Assembly: GCF_003813985.1 (NCBI RefSeq)
Contig: NZ_CP033897.1
Coordinates: forward strand, 1,240,001 to 1,304,000
Origin: Corynebacterium gerontici
GTDB lineage: Bacteria > Actinomycetota > Actinomycetes > Mycobacteriales > Mycobacteriaceae
Reading direction: 5' to 3'
DNA length: 64,000 bases
Shown: positions 1 to 11,773 of the stretch, piece after piece
How the letters are laid out: the number at the start of each line of letters is the position of its first letter
Numbering within the stretch: the first letter of the stretch is position 1
Notes under the pieces: generated by a model
What the model was told of the DNA's origin: nothing
Seen by the model: the letters and a program-made list of their open reading frames with translations, nothing else
Databases searched by the model: none
Made by a program: the position numbers and the translations under genes

Positions 1-1
1 G

Positions 2-115
2 GCCGAGGCAGTTCGAATGTTGCAGGCTGCGGTTTCGCCCGATCAGTGCCCTGCGGCAGGTGCTCACGGGCGCGAAGAAACATTGTTGATCGTAGCTGAG
101 AACGCCTGCACTTAA
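2..115 (+). CDS. pgl: 6-phosphogluconolactonase, C-terminal fragment (5' end outside window)
   Basis: Frame 2 is open from the window edge to TAA at 113-115 and encodes 37 residues. The stretch PAAGAHGREETL followed by LIVAENA resembles the C-terminal end of actinobacterial 6-phosphogluconolactonases, which hydrolyse 6-phosphogluconolactone in the oxidative pentose phosphate pathway. In C. glutamicum this gene (devB/pgl) closes the tkt-tal-zwf-opcA operon and converges on secG, which is the arrangement seen here. The match is a short tail without catalytic residues, so the call rests on that motif plus gene order. Confidence 0.68.
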   Translation, partial: AEAVRMLQAAVSPDQCPAAGAHGREETLLIVAENACT

Positions 116-131
116 GCTCGCATATCGACGC

Positions 132-178
132 AACCAAGCCCCTCTCCAAGCATTTTGGAGAGGGGCTTGGTTGTTTTT
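132..178. terminator. Bidirectional intrinsic terminator between pgl and secG
   Basis: A perfect 18-bp inverted repeat (132-149 with 155-172) has a 5-nt loop and is followed by a T-rich run on the plus strand. It lies between convergent pgl and secG and can serve both. Confidence 0.9.
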
Positions 179-191
179 GCGTGGCTGTGCC

Positions 192-425
192 TTAGGCGTA
201 TGCCTGAATGAGATTCAGAGCCACAATGCAGGCGATCCAAATAAGCCCGGTGAAAATCGTCACTCGGTCAAGATTCTTCTCTACCACGGTGGATCCAGAA
301 AGGTTGGACTGCACACCGCCACCGAAAAGGCTGGACAGACCGCCACCTTTGCCTCGGTGCAGGAGCACGAATAGTGTCATGACCACCGAAGAGATCACGA
401 GCACAATTTGGAGAGCTAAAGCCAT
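192..425 (-). CDS. secG: Preprotein translocase subunit SecG
   Basis: Small integral membrane subunit of the SecYEG channel, stabilising SecA-driven protein export. The product of about 77 residues has two hydrophobic segments (about residues 3-22 and 54-74). They flank a glycine-rich cytosolic loop with GKGGGLSSLFGGG, followed by a conserved SNLSGSTVVEKNLDR stretch typical of actinobacterial SecG. The ATG at 425 is preferred because AAGGA lies about 7 nt upstream; an adjacent in-frame GTG at 428 is possible. The gene stands alone between two terminator-like hairpins. In C. glutamicum ppc lies just upstream, but here the next gene is tpiA. Confidence 0.93.
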   Translation of the reverse strand: MALALQIVLVISSVVMTLFVLLHRGKGGGLSSLFGGGVQSNLSGSTVVEKNLDRVTIFTGLIWIACIVALNLIQAYA

Positions 426-513
426 CACAGCATCCTTGAGTTACGTATTCCGAAGTTTCACACGCAAGCGTCATGCAGGCGCATACCGTGAACACTATAC
501 ACGCCAATAATAG

Positions 514-547
514 CGTCGGCGCCCACCCCACGGGCGGGGCGCCGACG
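514..547 (-). terminator. Hairpin downstream of tpiA
   Basis: An 11-bp GC-rich inverted repeat (514-524 with 537-547) with a 12-nt loop sits just beyond the tpiA stop. The flank on the minus strand, CTATTATTG, is only moderately T-rich, so this could be a terminator or an attenuator before secG. Confidence 0.6.
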
Positions 548-561
548 AATGTCTAGCGCTA

Positions 562-1341
562 CTAGACCTCAGAAGCAGCGTTTGCCGCGAGCTTCGCAAA
601 CGCTTCACCGTCCAGCGAAGCGCCACCGACGAGGCCACCGTCGACGTCGGTCTGGCCGACGATCTCGGCAACGGTGTCGGCCTTCACAGAACCGCCGTAA
701 AGAATACGGATGTTTTCGGCCACGGAGGCGTCGGCAAGCTCTGCGATGAGCTTGCGAATGGCCGCGCAGACTTCTTGGGCATCTGCAGCGGAAGCTACCT
801 TGCCGGTACCGATCGCCCAAACGGGCTCGTAGGCGATGACGGTCTTTGCCAGATCCTCAGAAGACAAGCCAGCCAGAGAGTCGCGGGTTTGCTCTACGAC
901 GTATTCAACGTGAGTGCCCTTTTCACGGATCTCAAGTGGTTCGCCCACGCATACGATTGGGCTCATGCCTTGGCCAAGCGCTGCCTGGGCCTTCTTAGCA
1001 ACCAAAGCGGAGCTCTCGTTGTGGTACTCACGACGTTCAGAGTGGCCGACCACGACCCAACGACAACCGAGCTTCGCCAGCATTTGCGCCGACACCTCAC
1101 CGGTATAGGCACCCGACTCGTGCTCAGAAACGTCCTGGGCGCCATACGTGATCTGCAGCTTGTCACCTTCTACTAGAGTCTGCACCGAGCGCAGATCGGT
1201 GAAAGGAACGGTGACTGCAACATCTACCTTTTCGTAGTATTCCTTCGGCAACGCGAAGGCGAGCTTTTGAACCGTGGCTACGGCCTGTAGATGATCCAAG
1301 TTCATCTTCCAGTTACCAGCGATCAATGGGGTACGTGCCAT
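562..1341 (-). CDS. tpiA: Triose-phosphate isomerase
   Basis: Interconverts dihydroxyacetone phosphate and glyceraldehyde 3-phosphate in cytosolic glycolysis and gluconeogenesis. The 259-residue length fits the TIM-barrel family. The catalytic set is present: Lys12 in NWKMN, His100 in VVVGHSERR and Glu172 in [11 protein letters not shown]. The phosphate-binding ILYGGSVK and GLVGGASL motifs are near the C-terminus. AAAGGA upstream supports the ATG at 1341. It follows pgk by 29 bp and is probably cotranscribed with it. Confidence 0.98.
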   Translation of the reverse strand: MARTPLIAGNWKMNLDHLQAVATVQKLAFALPKEYYEKVDVAVTVPFTDLRSVQTLVEGDKLQITYGAQDVSEHESGAYTGEVSAQMLAKLGCRWVVVGHSERREYHNESSALVAKKAQAALGQGMSPIVCVGEPLEIREKGTHVEYVVEQTRDSLAGLSSEDLAKTVIAYEPVWAIGTGKVASAADAQEVCAAIRKLIAELADASVAENIRILYGGSVKADTVAEIVGQTDVDGGLVGGASLDGEAFAKLAANAASEV

Positions 1342-1370
1342 AACAGTGTCCTTTCTTTGGACTTTGAGGA

Positions 1371-2585
1371 TTAGCTTTCGAGGACCTTCACGCCCGGCAG
1401 GTCCTTACCTTCAAGGAACTCCAGGGACGCGCCGCCGCCGGTGGAAATGTGGCTAAAGCCTGCTTCATCTAAGCCGAGGGAGCGCACAGCCGCAGCGGAA
1501 TCGCCACCGCCTACAACAGAGAATGCGCCATTGCTGGTGGACTCAATGATGCCTTCTGCCAGGCCACGGGTGCCCTTCGAGAATGCTTCAAATTCAAACA
1601 CGCCCATCGGACCATTCCAGAAGATGGTTTTGGACTCTGAAAGGACCTTCTTGAAGGTTTCGACAGTCTCGGGTCCGACATCGAGCGACATCCAACCCTC
1701 GGGGATGGCGTCAATAGCCACCACCTTGTTGTCGGCCTGAGCATCGAACTTCTCAGCGGCTACCAGGTCGACGGGGAGCACAATCTTGTCACCGTAGGTT
1801 TCGAGCAACTTCTTGCAGCTCTCAATCTGCTCTTCTTGAAGCAGCGATTCCTGCACGTCGATGCCCTTGGAAGCCAGGAAGGTGTAGCACATTCCGCCAC
1901 CGATAATGACGTGGTCCGCTTTCTCTGCGAGAGCCTGAATCACGCCGAGCTTGTCGGATACCTTGGCACCGCCGAGAACCACGGTGTAGGGGCGCTTTGG
2001 CTCCTCTACGACCGCCTTGAGAACGTCGATCTCCTTCTCCACGAGCTTGCCCGCATAATGCGGGAGACGCTGTGCAACGTCATACACCGACGCTTGTGCA
2101 CGGTGGACAACACCAAAACCATCGGAGACGAACGCGCCGTTTTCGGCAGTCAGAGCTACGAGTTGATCGGCAAATTCGCCACGCTCTGCTTCGTCCTTCG
2201 AGGTTTCGCGAGGATCGAAGCGAACATTCTCCAGCAGCAGCACGTCGCCATCATTCAGGCCATTCGCGCGCTCATGCGCATCTTCGCCAACAACGTCGCC
2301 CGCAAGGGCAACGTACTGATCGAGTGCCTCAGAGAGAGCTTCAGCAACGGGAGCCAGTGAGAACTTCGGGTTTACCTCTCCCTTGGGACGTCCGAGGTGT
2401 GCCATGAGGATAACGCGGGCGCCACCTTCAACAAGCGCCTGAATGGTGGGCAGCGAAGCATTGATGCGGCCAGCGTCCGTGATTTCACCCGCATCATTCA
2501 GGGGAACGTTGAAGTCGGAACGCACGAGGACGTGGCGACCTTCAACGCCTTCTTGAAGGAGATCTTGAAGATTCTTGGTGGTCAT
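1371..2585 (-). CDS. pgk: Phosphoglycerate kinase
   Basis: Transfers a phosphate from 1,3-bisphosphoglycerate to ADP in glycolysis. The product of about 404 residues has the N-terminal substrate motif [15 protein letters not shown], the ENVRF and DGFGVVHRA segments, and the nucleotide-binding GGGDSAAAV near the end. Two in-frame ATGs exist. The downstream one (2585) is preferred because AAGG lies about 6 nt before it, whereas the upstream ATG (2591) abuts AAGG with no spacing. It is downstream of gap but separated from it by a strong hairpin, so it may need its own promoter or depend on read-through. Confidence 0.98.
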   Translation of the reverse strand: MTTKNLQDLLQEGVEGRHVLVRSDFNVPLNDAGEITDAGRINASLPTIQALVEGGARVILMAHLGRPKGEVNPKFSLAPVAEALSEALDQYVALAGDVVGEDAHERANGLNDGDVLLLENVRFDPRETSKDEAERGEFADQLVALTAENGAFVSDGFGVVHRAQASVYDVAQRLPHYAGKLVEKEIDVLKAVVEEPKRPYTVVLGGAKVSDKLGVIQALAEKADHVIIGGGMCYTFLASKGIDVQESLLQEEQIESCKKLLETYGDKIVLPVDLVAAEKFDAQADNKVVAIDAIPEGWMSLDVGPETVETFKKVLSESKTIFWNGPMGVFEFEAFSKGTRGLAEGIIESTSNGAFSVVGGGDSAAAVRSLGLDEAGFSHISTGGGASLEFLEGKDLPGVKVLES

Positions 2586-2671
2586 ATCCATCCTTAGAGA
2601 TTGTGATGGCGAACAGTGCTTGCAACAAAGGCACTTCCGAGCCTAGTCAACTTCCTTGCAGTTTTGTTCGC

Positions 2672-2711
2672 ATAAATAAACCCGGGGTGTACCGCGGAGG
2701 TACACCCCGGG
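2672..2711 (-). terminator. Intrinsic terminator between gap and pgk
   Basis: A perfect 13-bp inverted repeat (2681-2693 with 2699-2711) with a 5-nt loop is followed on the minus strand by TTTATTTATG. It sits 47 bp beyond the gap stop and would end or attenuate gap transcripts before pgk. Confidence 0.85.
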
Positions 2712-2758
2712 CTACGAGGTGAGAGCTGTTTGAGTGACAGCGCTCAAGACGTCGGTGA

Positions 2759-4244
<1,486 letters not shown>

Positions 4245-5243
4245 TCAGGATTTGGCGCCAGAAGGGTCGTCCTTGGGATTAGTGTTCTTTACACGCTGAG
4301 TGGTGTTTGGCACCCCCAGTTCCTCCGCCCGCTTATCCGCCATGTGAAGCAAGCGTCGGATTCGGCCTGCGATCGCGTCCTTGGTCATTTGCGGATCGGA
4401 CAGTCTACCCAGTTCCTCCAAGGAAGCATGCTTATGCTGGAGCCTCAGCTGGCCAGCCTGAGCCAGATGATCCGGAATATCGTCGCCGAGAATTGCCATC
4501 GCTTCTTCTACTCTCGCAGCGGCGTGCATAGCTGCTCGAGCGGATCGGCGCAGATTGGCGTCGTCAAAATTGGCCAAACGGTTTGCTGAAGGCTTCGATT
4601 CCCGCTGAATTCGCTTCTGATCCCACAACAACCTGGTGGTGTGCGCGCCCAGACGCGACAACATAGCACCCACGCCCTCACCGTCTCTGATCGATACCTT
4701 CTCAACTCCCCGACTTTCCCGAGTTTTGGCAGTTACCCCCATGCGGCGTGCGCACCCAACCAACGCAAGCGCAGCTTCTTGCCCTGGTGCTGCAACATCG
4801 AGCGCAGTAGAACGGCTGGGATCAGACAAAGAACCTGCAACCAAAAACGCCCCTCGCCAGGCAGCTTCTGCAATTTCAACCGTGCCGGAAACCACCTGCA
4901 AAGGCATCCCGATGATCTGGTGCCCGCCTGGGCTGACCATCCCCGTGCGCCGGATGAGCTCCTTCGCACCTTCCTCCACCCGCGCTTCAAAGAGATAACC
5001 GCGTTTCGCTCCGGGAGTCTCTCGGATGATCGGCACTGCTCCCACCACCGCCTGGACTTGTTGCGCGAAGCGCTGCGCAACGGCCTCCGATTCCGTGCGC
5101 AACACAACGAGCAGGGTGTTGTGCTCAACGCTGAGTTCGCCGCCGAATCGAATCATCCCCGCCAGTTCCGCCAAGCGCTGCGCACCTTGAGCGGTAGGAA
5201 CTCGCACAAGTTCTGCTTTGGCCTGATTCGATAACGCCGACAT
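4245..5243 (-). CDS. whiA: DNA-binding protein WhiA
   Basis: WhiA family transcription factor, tied to sporulation in Streptomyces and to cell division and growth control in other Gram-positives. The 332-residue product has an N-terminal LAGLIDADG-like fold and a C-terminal helix-turn-helix (SLEELGRLSDPQMTKDAIAGRIRRLL). The ATG at 5243 begins MSALSNQAKAELVRV, matching the family start; a longer frame to 5348 would run into yvcK. The yvcK-whiA pairing with rapZ is conserved in actinobacteria, and the gap to yvcK is 91 bp. Confidence 0.95.
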   Translation of the reverse strand: MSALSNQAKAELVRVPTAQGAQRLAELAGMIRFGGELSVEHNTLLVVLRTESEAVAQRFAQQVQAVVGAVPIIRETPGAKRGYLFEARVEEGAKELIRRTGMVSPGGHQIIGMPLQVVSGTVEIAEAAWRGAFLVAGSLSDPSRSTALDVAAPGQEAALALVGCARRMGVTAKTRESRGVEKVSIRDGEGVGAMLSRLGAHTTRLLWDQKRIQRESKPSANRLANFDDANLRRSARAAMHAAARVEEAMAILGDDIPDHLAQAGQLRLQHKHASLEELGRLSDPQMTKDAIAGRIRRLLHMADKRAEELGVPNTTQRVKNTNPKDDPSGAKS

Positions 5244-5334
5244 GTTTCTCGCTTCCAGCTTTTCGAAGAACGAACGCGCCCCGAAAAAAGAGCGCAATGG
5301 GATTAGGCTACCGCAACGGTCGTGGCTCAGCCCG

Positions 5335-6303
5335 CTAGCGGTATTCACTCTGCAGTGCTTGGGCTAACTTCTCGGCGTCGTGACGCTCCAGGAGCAGACC
5401 ATCTTCGTCTTCCTCTCGAAGGTCATAGAAGGCCAACCGAGCCCCCAAGCTCTTGGCGGCTCTCTCCAGGTGTAAGCGATCTGATTGATTAGGAATCATC
5501 CGAGCATCCACGATGACCACGTCGGCCCTGAGACGCTGATCGTGCTGCGCCAAAATATGCAGATGGCGCTCAGCGCTAAAACCTGCAGTTTCACCAGGCT
5601 CAGCACTCAGATTCAGCACCACCACACGCATCGCATCTGTTCCCGCTATCGCCTCGGTGATCCCGTCGACCAACAGATGTGGAATGACGGAGCTGAACCA
5701 GGAGCCCGGCCCCAGCGTCACGATGTCTGCGCCATTGATGGCATCAACGGCCTCTTGTGCCGCTCGTGGGCGCTCGGGGATCAAACGCACCCTCCGGACG
5801 GTACCAGGCGTAGATGCAACAGCCACTTGCCCTCGGACTTCGCGCATGATGCGAGGATCATCATCCAGGCCGGACACTTCCGCCGCAATATCCAGCGGCC
5901 TATCACACACGGGTAGCACTCGGCCTTCGGCTCGGATTGTTTTCCTCAACATGTCCAAAGCCTGAATTTCGTCACCAAGAACGTCGACAAGCCCGGCGAG
6001 CAGAAGGTTACCCACGGCGTGCCCTGCCAAAGCGCCGTGCCCACCAAATCGATGCTGCAATGTCTGCTCCCAGATCAACCCCTCATCGTCGAAAGGTGCT
6101 AAGGCTGCAAGGGCCATACGCAGATCTCCGGGCGGAACTTGACGCAATTCTTTCCGGATACGCCCGCTCGAACCACCGTCATCGGCGACAGTGACGATCG
6201 CGTCGATGGAAGTGTGCGGCAATTGGCGAACAGCACGCAGTGTCTGAAACAGTCCATGACCACCGCCAAGGCACGCGAAAGAAGGCTCAGAAACCCGGAG
6301 CAT
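5335..6303 (-). CDS. yvcK: Gluconeogenesis factor YvcK / CofD-like protein
   Basis: Member of the YvcK/CofD superfamily, which binds UDP-sugars and is needed for growth on gluconeogenic carbon and for normal cell-wall metabolism in other bacteria. The 322-residue product starts with the glycine-rich nucleotide-binding segment LGGGHGL, followed by VTVADDGGSSGRIR and PPGDLRMAL, the family signatures. Its ATG overlaps the rapZ stop by one base (TAATG), suggesting translational coupling. The biochemical role in this organism is inferred. Confidence 0.94.
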   Translation of the reverse strand: MLRVSEPSFACLGGGHGLFQTLRAVRQLPHTSIDAIVTVADDGGSSGRIRKELRQVPPGDLRMALAALAPFDDEGLIWEQTLQHRFGGHGALAGHAVGNLLLAGLVDVLGDEIQALDMLRKTIRAEGRVLPVCDRPLDIAAEVSGLDDDPRIMREVRGQVAVASTPGTVRRVRLIPERPRAAQEAVDAINGADIVTLGPGSWFSSVIPHLLVDGITEAIAGTDAMRVVVLNLSAEPGETAGFSAERHLHILAQHDQRLRADVVIVDARMIPNQSDRLHLERAAKSLGARLAFYDLREEDEDGLLLERHDAEKLAQALQSEYR

Positions 6304-7202
6304 TAGTTCCTCCCGATATCGCGATGTTGGACGCTGACATCCAGATCCTCACGTTCGCGCAATCGGCGCCCGATCTCCTCTGCAATTGCGACGCTGCGGT
6401 GATGTCCGCCGGTACAACCAATCGAGATGGTGATGAACTTCTTGCCCTCATGCTCGAAACCAGGGCGCATATCATCGAACATCTGTAAGAAGTGCTCTAG
6501 GAAAGGCTCCGCGGCGGATTGTCCCAAAACATAATCCGAAACAGGTTTGTCCACACCGCGAAATGGCCGAAGCTCGGGAACCCAAAAAGGATTCGGCAAA
6601 AAGCGTACGTCAACCATCAAGTCGGTATCCCGTGGGGAACCGTGTTTGAAGCCAAAGGACTGCACGGTAACGTGTTCCTGCTTGTTAGCGACGGAAGAGA
6701 AGTTGGGCTCGATCACCCTCCTCAAGTCGTGAATCGAAAGATCCGAAGTGTCAATAATGACATCCGCAGATTCGCGAATCCCTGAGAGCATCTCACGCTC
6801 ACGCTCGATGCCTACCAACAGCGTCCCACTTCCCTGGAGAGGGTGGGTACGCCGAAGATTATCGAAGCGTTTCACCAGCACATCGTCACGAGCATCCATG
6901 AACATCACCAATGGTTTCATGCCTCGTTCAGAAAGCTGCGCGATGATCTGTTCAAGTCCGCCACCGAAATCACGGGAACGGACATCGCTAACGATCGCCA
7001 CCTTATCCACCGGGGACGAATCGTCACCGACCAACTCAGCGAGGTGAACGATTAACTGAGGGGGTATATTTTGGGTAACGAACCACCCCATATCCTCGAG
7101 CACCCGGGCGGCCGAACTTAATCCCGCTCCAGAAAGGCCCGTGATCAGCGCCGGAGGAATTTCAGTGCGTGGTTCTGGGGTACTCTGCAGGTTCATCATC
7201 AT
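6303..7202 (-). CDS. rapZ: RapZ-family nucleotide-binding protein (YvcJ-like)
   Basis: Homologue of E. coli RapZ and B. subtilis YvcJ. RapZ is an RNase adaptor controlling glucosamine-6-phosphate synthase in enterobacteria; the corynebacterial role is not established. The 299 residues contain an N-terminal P-loop-like segment GLSGAGLSS (about 22-30) and the C-terminal family motifs [17 protein letters not shown] and [12 protein letters not shown]. The canonical Walker lysine is replaced by leucine. Three tandem ATGs begin the frame, and the first (7202) is given without strong ribosome-binding-site support. It is coupled to yvcK downstream. Confidence 0.94.
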   Translation of the reverse strand: MMMNLQSTPEPRTEIPPALITGLSGAGLSSAARVLEDMGWFVTQNIPPQLIVHLAELVGDDSSPVDKVAIVSDVRSRDFGGGLEQIIAQLSERGMKPLVMFMDARDDVLVKRFDNLRRTHPLQGSGTLLVGIEREREMLSGIRESADVIIDTSDLSIHDLRRVIEPNFSSVANKQEHVTVQSFGFKHGSPRDTDLMVDVRFLPNPFWVPELRPFRGVDKPVSDYVLGQSAAEPFLEHFLQMFDDMRPGFEHEGKKFITISIGCTGGHHRSVAIAEEIGRRLREREDLDVSVQHRDIGRN

Positions 7203-7318
7203 GCTGCCAGTGTAGCTTTTTAACGCAGTCGGACGCGCCGTTACAGTGTTTCATTCAGGGGCTTTCAACCACGAGCAGGGCCAATGCCAACGCTAGCAAC
7301 GCGCCGCGAAAGCGGTAC

Positions 7319-9343
7319 CTATTCGGGGTGCAATGCGTCAAAGCACGCCTGCGCCAACTTTGGCCCAAATCCGCGCACTTGTGCGATGTCTTCAACGCTG
7401 GCTTGCTTCAGCTTTTTCACCGACCCGAAGTGTTTCACCAGTTCCTTCCTGCGGGCATCGCCAAGACCGTGTACCTTGTCCAACTCGGATTCCCGCATCC
7501 TCTTGGAACGTTGCTGGCGATGGAACTGGATGGCAAACCGGTGTGCTTCATCGCGCAATTGCTGGATCAGATACATCGCCTGGGAGTTTCGAGGCAGGAT
7601 GAGTGGCTCATCATCGCCGGGGATCCAGACTTCCTCGAGACGCTTGGCAATGCCGATCAGCGCGACATCAACCACTCCGAGTTCATCCAGAACCTCCTGA
7701 GCCGCCGCGACCTGCGGGGCACCACCGTCAACCACAAACAGTTGCGGAGGGTAAGCGAAACGTTGCTCCCTCTTCGGAGCAGATTCATCGGCAAAACGCG
7801 CCTCATCAGGCTCTTCGGGCATCGCCAGGGCATCTTCTTTGTAGCGTAGGAAGCGGCGCCGCGTGACCTCAGCAATGGAAGCCACGTCGTTGGAATGACC
7901 ATCGCCGGCGGCCTCCTTGATTTTGAAACGGCGATAATCCGACTTCTTGGCTAAGCCGTCTTCAAATACCACCAAAGAGGCCACCACGTCGGTCCCCTGG
8001 ATATGCGAGATATCTGTGCACTCAATACGCAATGGCGCTTGCTCAAGACCCAAAGCTTCCTGCAATTCCTGCAACGCCTGCGAACGTGCCGTGAGATCAC
8101 TGATGCGCTTCATTTTGTGCTGACGCAGTGCATCTTTGGCGTTCTTCTGCACCGTTTCAAGCAGTGCCTTCTTGTCACCTCGCTGGGGGATCCGCAGATC
8201 TACTTGGGCGCCCCGTAAATCCGAAAGCATCTGCTTGGTGTGCTTCGCATCCTCGGGTTCAACATCCACAAGGACTTCTCGTGGAACCACTTGATGCACA
8301 CCGTCATCTCGCGACCACGGCGTGCTGTTATGGCTGAGCTGATCAACGCCCCGTCGTGCCACTTTTTGCTCTGTGTCCGCAGTAATATTTTCTTGCTCCA
8401 CTGCGTCCGAGTAGAACTGAATGAGGAAATTTTGCACAAGCTCGGCCAATTCCTCATCGCTATCGGCGGTGCGTTCGACAATCCAACCACGCTGGCCACG
8501 TATTCTTCCGGCACGAACGTGAAACATCTGGATCGATGCCTCAAGCTCATCGGCATGCACGCCCACGACGTCGGCATCAGTGCCGTCGCCAAGCACCACT
8601 GCCTGCTGCTCGGTGATTTTTTGCACCGCTTGGAGATCGTCGCGGAGCCGAGCTGCTTTTTCGAAGTCCATAGCTGCCGCGGCTTCGTGCATCTGCGCGC
8701 TCAAATCTCGAATCACCGCGTCGGTGTGACCCGCCATAAAGCGGACGAAGCCATGCACAATTTCCCGGTGTTCCTCTTCGCTTACCTTGCCGACGCACGG
8801 TGCACTGCATTTGTCGATGTACCCAAGCAAACAGGGCCGCCCCAAGGTTTCGTGGCGGTTATATACGCCCTTAGAGCACGTACGCACGGGGAATACCCTG
8901 GTGAGCAAATCCAGCGTCTCGCGCACAGCCCAGGCATGTGAATAGGGGCCGAAGTACCGCACGCCTTTTCTGCGAGGGCCGCGGTAGAAGAAAGCCCTAG
9001 GGATCCGCTCACCGGTGCTTACAGCCAGCACGGGATAGGTCTTGTCATCGCGATACTTGACGTTGAAGCGTGGGTCGAAGCGCTTGATCCAGGTGTATTC
9101 GAGCTGTAGTGCCTCCACCTCGCTGGCAACTACCGTCCACTCCACAGACGCGGCAGTGGTCACCATTTGACGGGTACGAGGATGCAGTTGAGAGAGGTCT
9201 TGAAAGTAGTTTGAAAGTCGCGCCCGAAGGTTTTTCGCCTTGCCAACGTAGACAACTCGTCCGGCAGGGTCGCGGAACTTGTACACCCCCGGATCCGTAG
9301 GTATGGAACCGGGAGCCGGGCGATAGGTCGATGGATCTGTCAC
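7319..9343 (-). CDS. uvrC: Excinuclease ABC subunit C
   Basis: Makes the dual incisions in nucleotide excision repair with UvrA and UvrB. The 674-residue product has an N-terminal GIY-YIG nuclease domain (PGVYKFRD ... [14 protein letters not shown], about residues 18-47). A UvrB-interacting UVR segment ([13 protein letters not shown]) lies near residue 215, followed by the RNase H-like nuclease domain ([19 protein letters not shown] and VVDGGAPQV). A tandem helix-hairpin-helix ends the protein. The segment around residues 310-360 is acidic, polar and weakly conserved, probably a linker. It lies 10 bp downstream of the PH-like membrane protein gene. Confidence 0.97.
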   Translation of the reverse strand: MTDPSTYRPAPGSIPTDPGVYKFRDPAGRVVYVGKAKNLRARLSNYFQDLSQLHPRTRQMVTTAASVEWTVVASEVEALQLEYTWIKRFDPRFNVKYRDDKTYPVLAVSTGERIPRAFFYRGPRRKGVRYFGPYSHAWAVRETLDLLTRVFPVRTCSKGVYNRHETLGRPCLLGYIDKCSAPCVGKVSEEEHREIVHGFVRFMAGHTDAVIRDLSAQMHEAAAAMDFEKAARLRDDLQAVQKITEQQAVVLGDGTDADVVGVHADELEASIQMFHVRAGRIRGQRGWIVERTADSDEELAELVQNFLIQFYSDAVEQENITADTEQKVARRGVDQLSHNSTPWSRDDGVHQVVPREVLVDVEPEDAKHTKQMLSDLRGAQVDLRIPQRGDKKALLETVQKNAKDALRQHKMKRISDLTARSQALQELQEALGLEQAPLRIECTDISHIQGTDVVASLVVFEDGLAKKSDYRRFKIKEAAGDGHSNDVASIAEVTRRRFLRYKEDALAMPEEPDEARFADESAPKREQRFAYPPQLFVVDGGAPQVAAAQEVLDELGVVDVALIGIAKRLEEVWIPGDDEPLILPRNSQAMYLIQQLRDEAHRFAIQFHRQQRSKRMRESELDKVHGLGDARRKELVKHFGSVKKLKQASVEDIAQVRGFGPKLAQACFDALHPE

Positions 9344-9352
9344 CGGTCTACT

Positions 9353-9904
9353 CTAATCCTCCGGCATATACTGCGCTTCAAGTGCGCGGAAGTCTTTCAC
9401 GTCTTGCACCGCCTGAGCTCCGTCGGCAGATTGCAGTGCCCATAGGGAAACGTATTCAAAATCCGGTAGCTCAAGGCGCGCCATGCGAGCCCCTTCAGGG
9501 AAATTAAGACCGTAGATGACGAACCAAGGGTAGAACTTCGTGCCCAGGAAGTTTCGGACTTCCACCCCGTCCTCATTCACCTGCACTCGCGGCCGCCACA
9601 ACGCGATGAACACCAGTGCGGCGAGCAATACACCAACAAGGAAGTATCCCCACTGATCAATCACTGTGACGGTGGTGCCGGTGTCACCGATGGCGACCAC
9701 GAGGGCGAGAAAAACGTGCAGGGCTATGATGACTCCAGCGCTCACCATCGCCCGTATGCGCAGCTTACGTGAGGTGATGCTGAGTTTCCAAGGCTTAGAA
9801 CTTGTCAGCGCAGCGTCGGCAGCAACGTAGCGTTGGAGTTCTTCTTCGCTGAGTTCTCGGTGTCGCTGATTGATGTTGTCCACTTCGCTCATCTTGTTGC
9901 TCAT
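9353..9904 (-). CDS. PH-domain membrane protein (CFP-6-like)
   Basis: A 183-residue protein with a polar N-terminal 50 residues, two membrane segments (about 52-74 and 86-104) and a soluble C-terminal half (VQVNEDGVEVRNFLGTKFYPW). The C-terminal half resembles the bacterial PH-like domain of the mycobacterial low-molecular-weight antigen CFP-6 family. Function is unknown. It lies between ribH and uvrC on the same strand and is probably cotranscribed with the riboflavin genes, a conserved position in corynebacteria. No catalytic motif is visible, so a structural or membrane-associated role is only an inference. Confidence 0.8.
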   Translation of the reverse strand: MSNKMSEVDNINQRHRELSEEELQRYVAADAALTSSKPWKLSITSRKLRIRAMVSAGVIIALHVFLALVVAIGDTGTTVTVIDQWGYFLVGVLLAALVFIALWRPRVQVNEDGVEVRNFLGTKFYPWFVIYGLNFPEGARMARLELPDFEYVSLWALQSADGAQAVQDVKDFRALEAQYMPED

Positions 9905-9990
9905 CGCTTTTCTTATTGGTTGCTACGCCGCGAGCTTCACGATTGGCGTATTGATCGTGCCCATCCTAATACGCTGGGCGGCGCCGCAAT

Positions 9991-10461
9991 TTATCGCGGT
10001 AGTTTTTCCAGGACCTTAGCGGTGTGCAGCGCCGCAATGACTGCCTCCGCTCCCTTATCTTCGGCCGAGCCTTCAAAGCCGGCTCGATCCACGGCTTGCT
10101 GATCATCGTTGCAGGTGAGCACACCGTTGCCGATCGGCGTTCGCGTATCCAGTGCCAGCCGGGTCAAACCCTGGGTGACCGAATCACATACGTAATCAAA
10201 GTGAGGAGTTCCACCGCGAATCACGCACCCGAGTGCAACAACGGCATCACAAGTATCGCTGAGCTTTTGCACCACCACCGGCAACTCCAGTGCCCCCATG
10301 ACTCTCGCCTCGACCACGCGCGCGCCAGCATCGTGTGCAGTAGCGACCGCGCGAGCATGCAGTTGATCGCAAATTCGTTCATTCCAGGTAGCCGTCACGA
10401 TGCCGACCGTATAGCCGGGGGCCTGGAAATTTTCTACCGTGGGTAAGCCTGCTACAGCCAT
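9991..10461 (-). CDS. ribH: 6,7-dimethyl-8-ribityllumazine synthase
   Basis: Condenses 5-amino-6-ribitylaminouracil with 3,4-dihydroxybutanone 4-phosphate, the penultimate step of riboflavin synthesis. The 156-residue length fits the icosahedral or pentameric lumazine synthases. Motifs [32 protein letters not shown] and [11 protein letters not shown] are all present, including the active-site His in the HFDYV region. GAGGAG lies about 6 nt upstream of the ATG. It is the last rib gene of the cluster, 56 bp after ribBA. Confidence 0.98.
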   Translation of the reverse strand: MAVAGLPTVENFQAPGYTVGIVTATWNERICDQLHARAVATAHDAGARVVEARVMGALELPVVVQKLSDTCDAVVALGCVIRGGTPHFDYVCDSVTQGLTRLALDTRTPIGNGVLTCNDDQQAVDRAGFEGSAEDKGAEAVIAALHTAKVLEKLPR

Positions 10462-10517
10462 GAAAGCTCCTCTAAGGTTCGTCGTTGTTCTGCATAGCTT
10501 CGGAGGATGGGCAACGC

Positions 10518-11762
10518 CTAATGCTCATCCAACCAAGGCAATTGGTGCCCCATCCGGTCACGCTTAGTTTCAAGGTACCGGCGATTGTCCTCGTGAACGG
10601 CTGCTCGAAGGGGCTTCACCACGGAAGTTCGAATACCGAAAGCCGCGAGTTCTTCTGGTTTCTGGGGATTATTGCTGAGCAGTGCTATCGACTGCACTTC
10701 CAGATCGTGCAACATCATTGCAGCTACCGCGTAGTCGCGTGCGTCCACCGCCAGACCGAGAGCCAGATTTGCGTCTACCGTATCTGCTCCATCTTCTTGC
10801 AGCTTGTAGGCCTCAAGCTTTTCCATGAGCCCGATACCACGACCTTCGTGGCCGCGGAGGTATAACAACACGCCCTCGCCTTGTGATTCAATTGCTCGCA
10901 TGCCTGCGTGAAGTTGTTCGCCACAGTCGCAACGTCGAGAAGCAAAAACATCGCCCGTCAAGCATTCGGAGTGGACTCGCACCAATACATCGGATTTGCC
11001 CCGTACATCGCCCTTGACCAACGCAACATGCTCAAGCCCATCAAGGACGCTTTGGTAGCCAATGCATTGGAAGGTTCCGAATTCGGTGGGCAGCGTGGTG
11101 CTCACTTTTCGACGAACCACCTGCCGATCATGCTCGATCCGCCATCGTTTGAGCTGATCAATTGCAATCATCTTCAAACCATGGATATCAGCGAAACGGC
11201 GCAGTTCCACTGCTCGGGCCATATCCGTGGGATCATCCTCACTGACAATCTCACACAACACGCCGGCCGGTGCCATCCCAGCCAAACGGGCAAGATCAAC
11301 AGCCGCTTCAGTGTGACCGTCGCGGGCGAGCACTCCCCCAGCGCGCGCACGCAATGGCACCACGTGTCCCGGACGGGTGAACTCGCTCGCCTGAGCCTCG
11401 GGATCCGCCAGACGCCGAATGGTTGCTGCTCTACTGCGAGCAGAAATCCCCGTGGAACCATCCGCCAGATCAACCGTTACCGCATACGCAGTTTGTCGCT
11501 GGTCCTGGTTCTGCGCCACCATCGCGGGCAGCGCCAGTGCATCCAGCTTTTCGCTTTCCAGCGCGGCGCAAATGTAGCCGGAGGAGTAACGCACCATGAA
11601 GCTCACGAGTTCAGGTGTGGCGAGTTCCGCGGCGAAGATGAGGTCGCCTTCATTCTCGCGATCAACATCGTCGACAACAACGACGGCTTCACCACGGGCG
11701 ATGGCAGCAATAGCCTCGTCCACGGAGTCGAGCGAGATCGCATCTTGTTCAGCTTTGGTCAC
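10518..11762 (-). CDS. ribBA: Bifunctional 3,4-dihydroxy-2-butanone-4-phosphate synthase / GTP cyclohydrolase II
   Basis: Supplies both starting branches of riboflavin synthesis. Residues about 1-205 form the RibB domain, with the acidic [16 protein letters not shown] active-site segment and [10 protein letters not shown]. Residues about 206-414 form GTP cyclohydrolase II, with the zinc-binding cysteines in [21 protein letters not shown] and the GHEGRGIGL motif. The total length of 414 is normal for a fused RibBA. It begins 11 nt after the ribE stop and is translated as part of the rpe-ribD-ribE-ribBA-ribH series. Confidence 0.98.
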   Translation of the reverse strand: MTKAEQDAISLDSVDEAIAAIARGEAVVVVDDVDRENEGDLIFAAELATPELVSFMVRYSSGYICAALESEKLDALALPAMVAQNQDQRQTAYAVTVDLADGSTGISARSRAATIRRLADPEAQASEFTRPGHVVPLRARAGGVLARDGHTEAAVDLARLAGMAPAGVLCEIVSEDDPTDMARAVELRRFADIHGLKMIAIDQLKRWRIEHDRQVVRRKVSTTLPTEFGTFQCIGYQSVLDGLEHVALVKGDVRGKSDVLVRVHSECLTGDVFASRRCDCGEQLHAGMRAIESQGEGVLLYLRGHEGRGIGLMEKLEAYKLQEDGADTVDANLALGLAVDARDYAVAAMMLHDLEVQSIALLSNNPQKPEELAAFGIRTSVVKPLRAAVHEDNRRYLETKRDRMGHQLPWLDEH

Positions 11763-11773
11763 AGTGATTAAGC

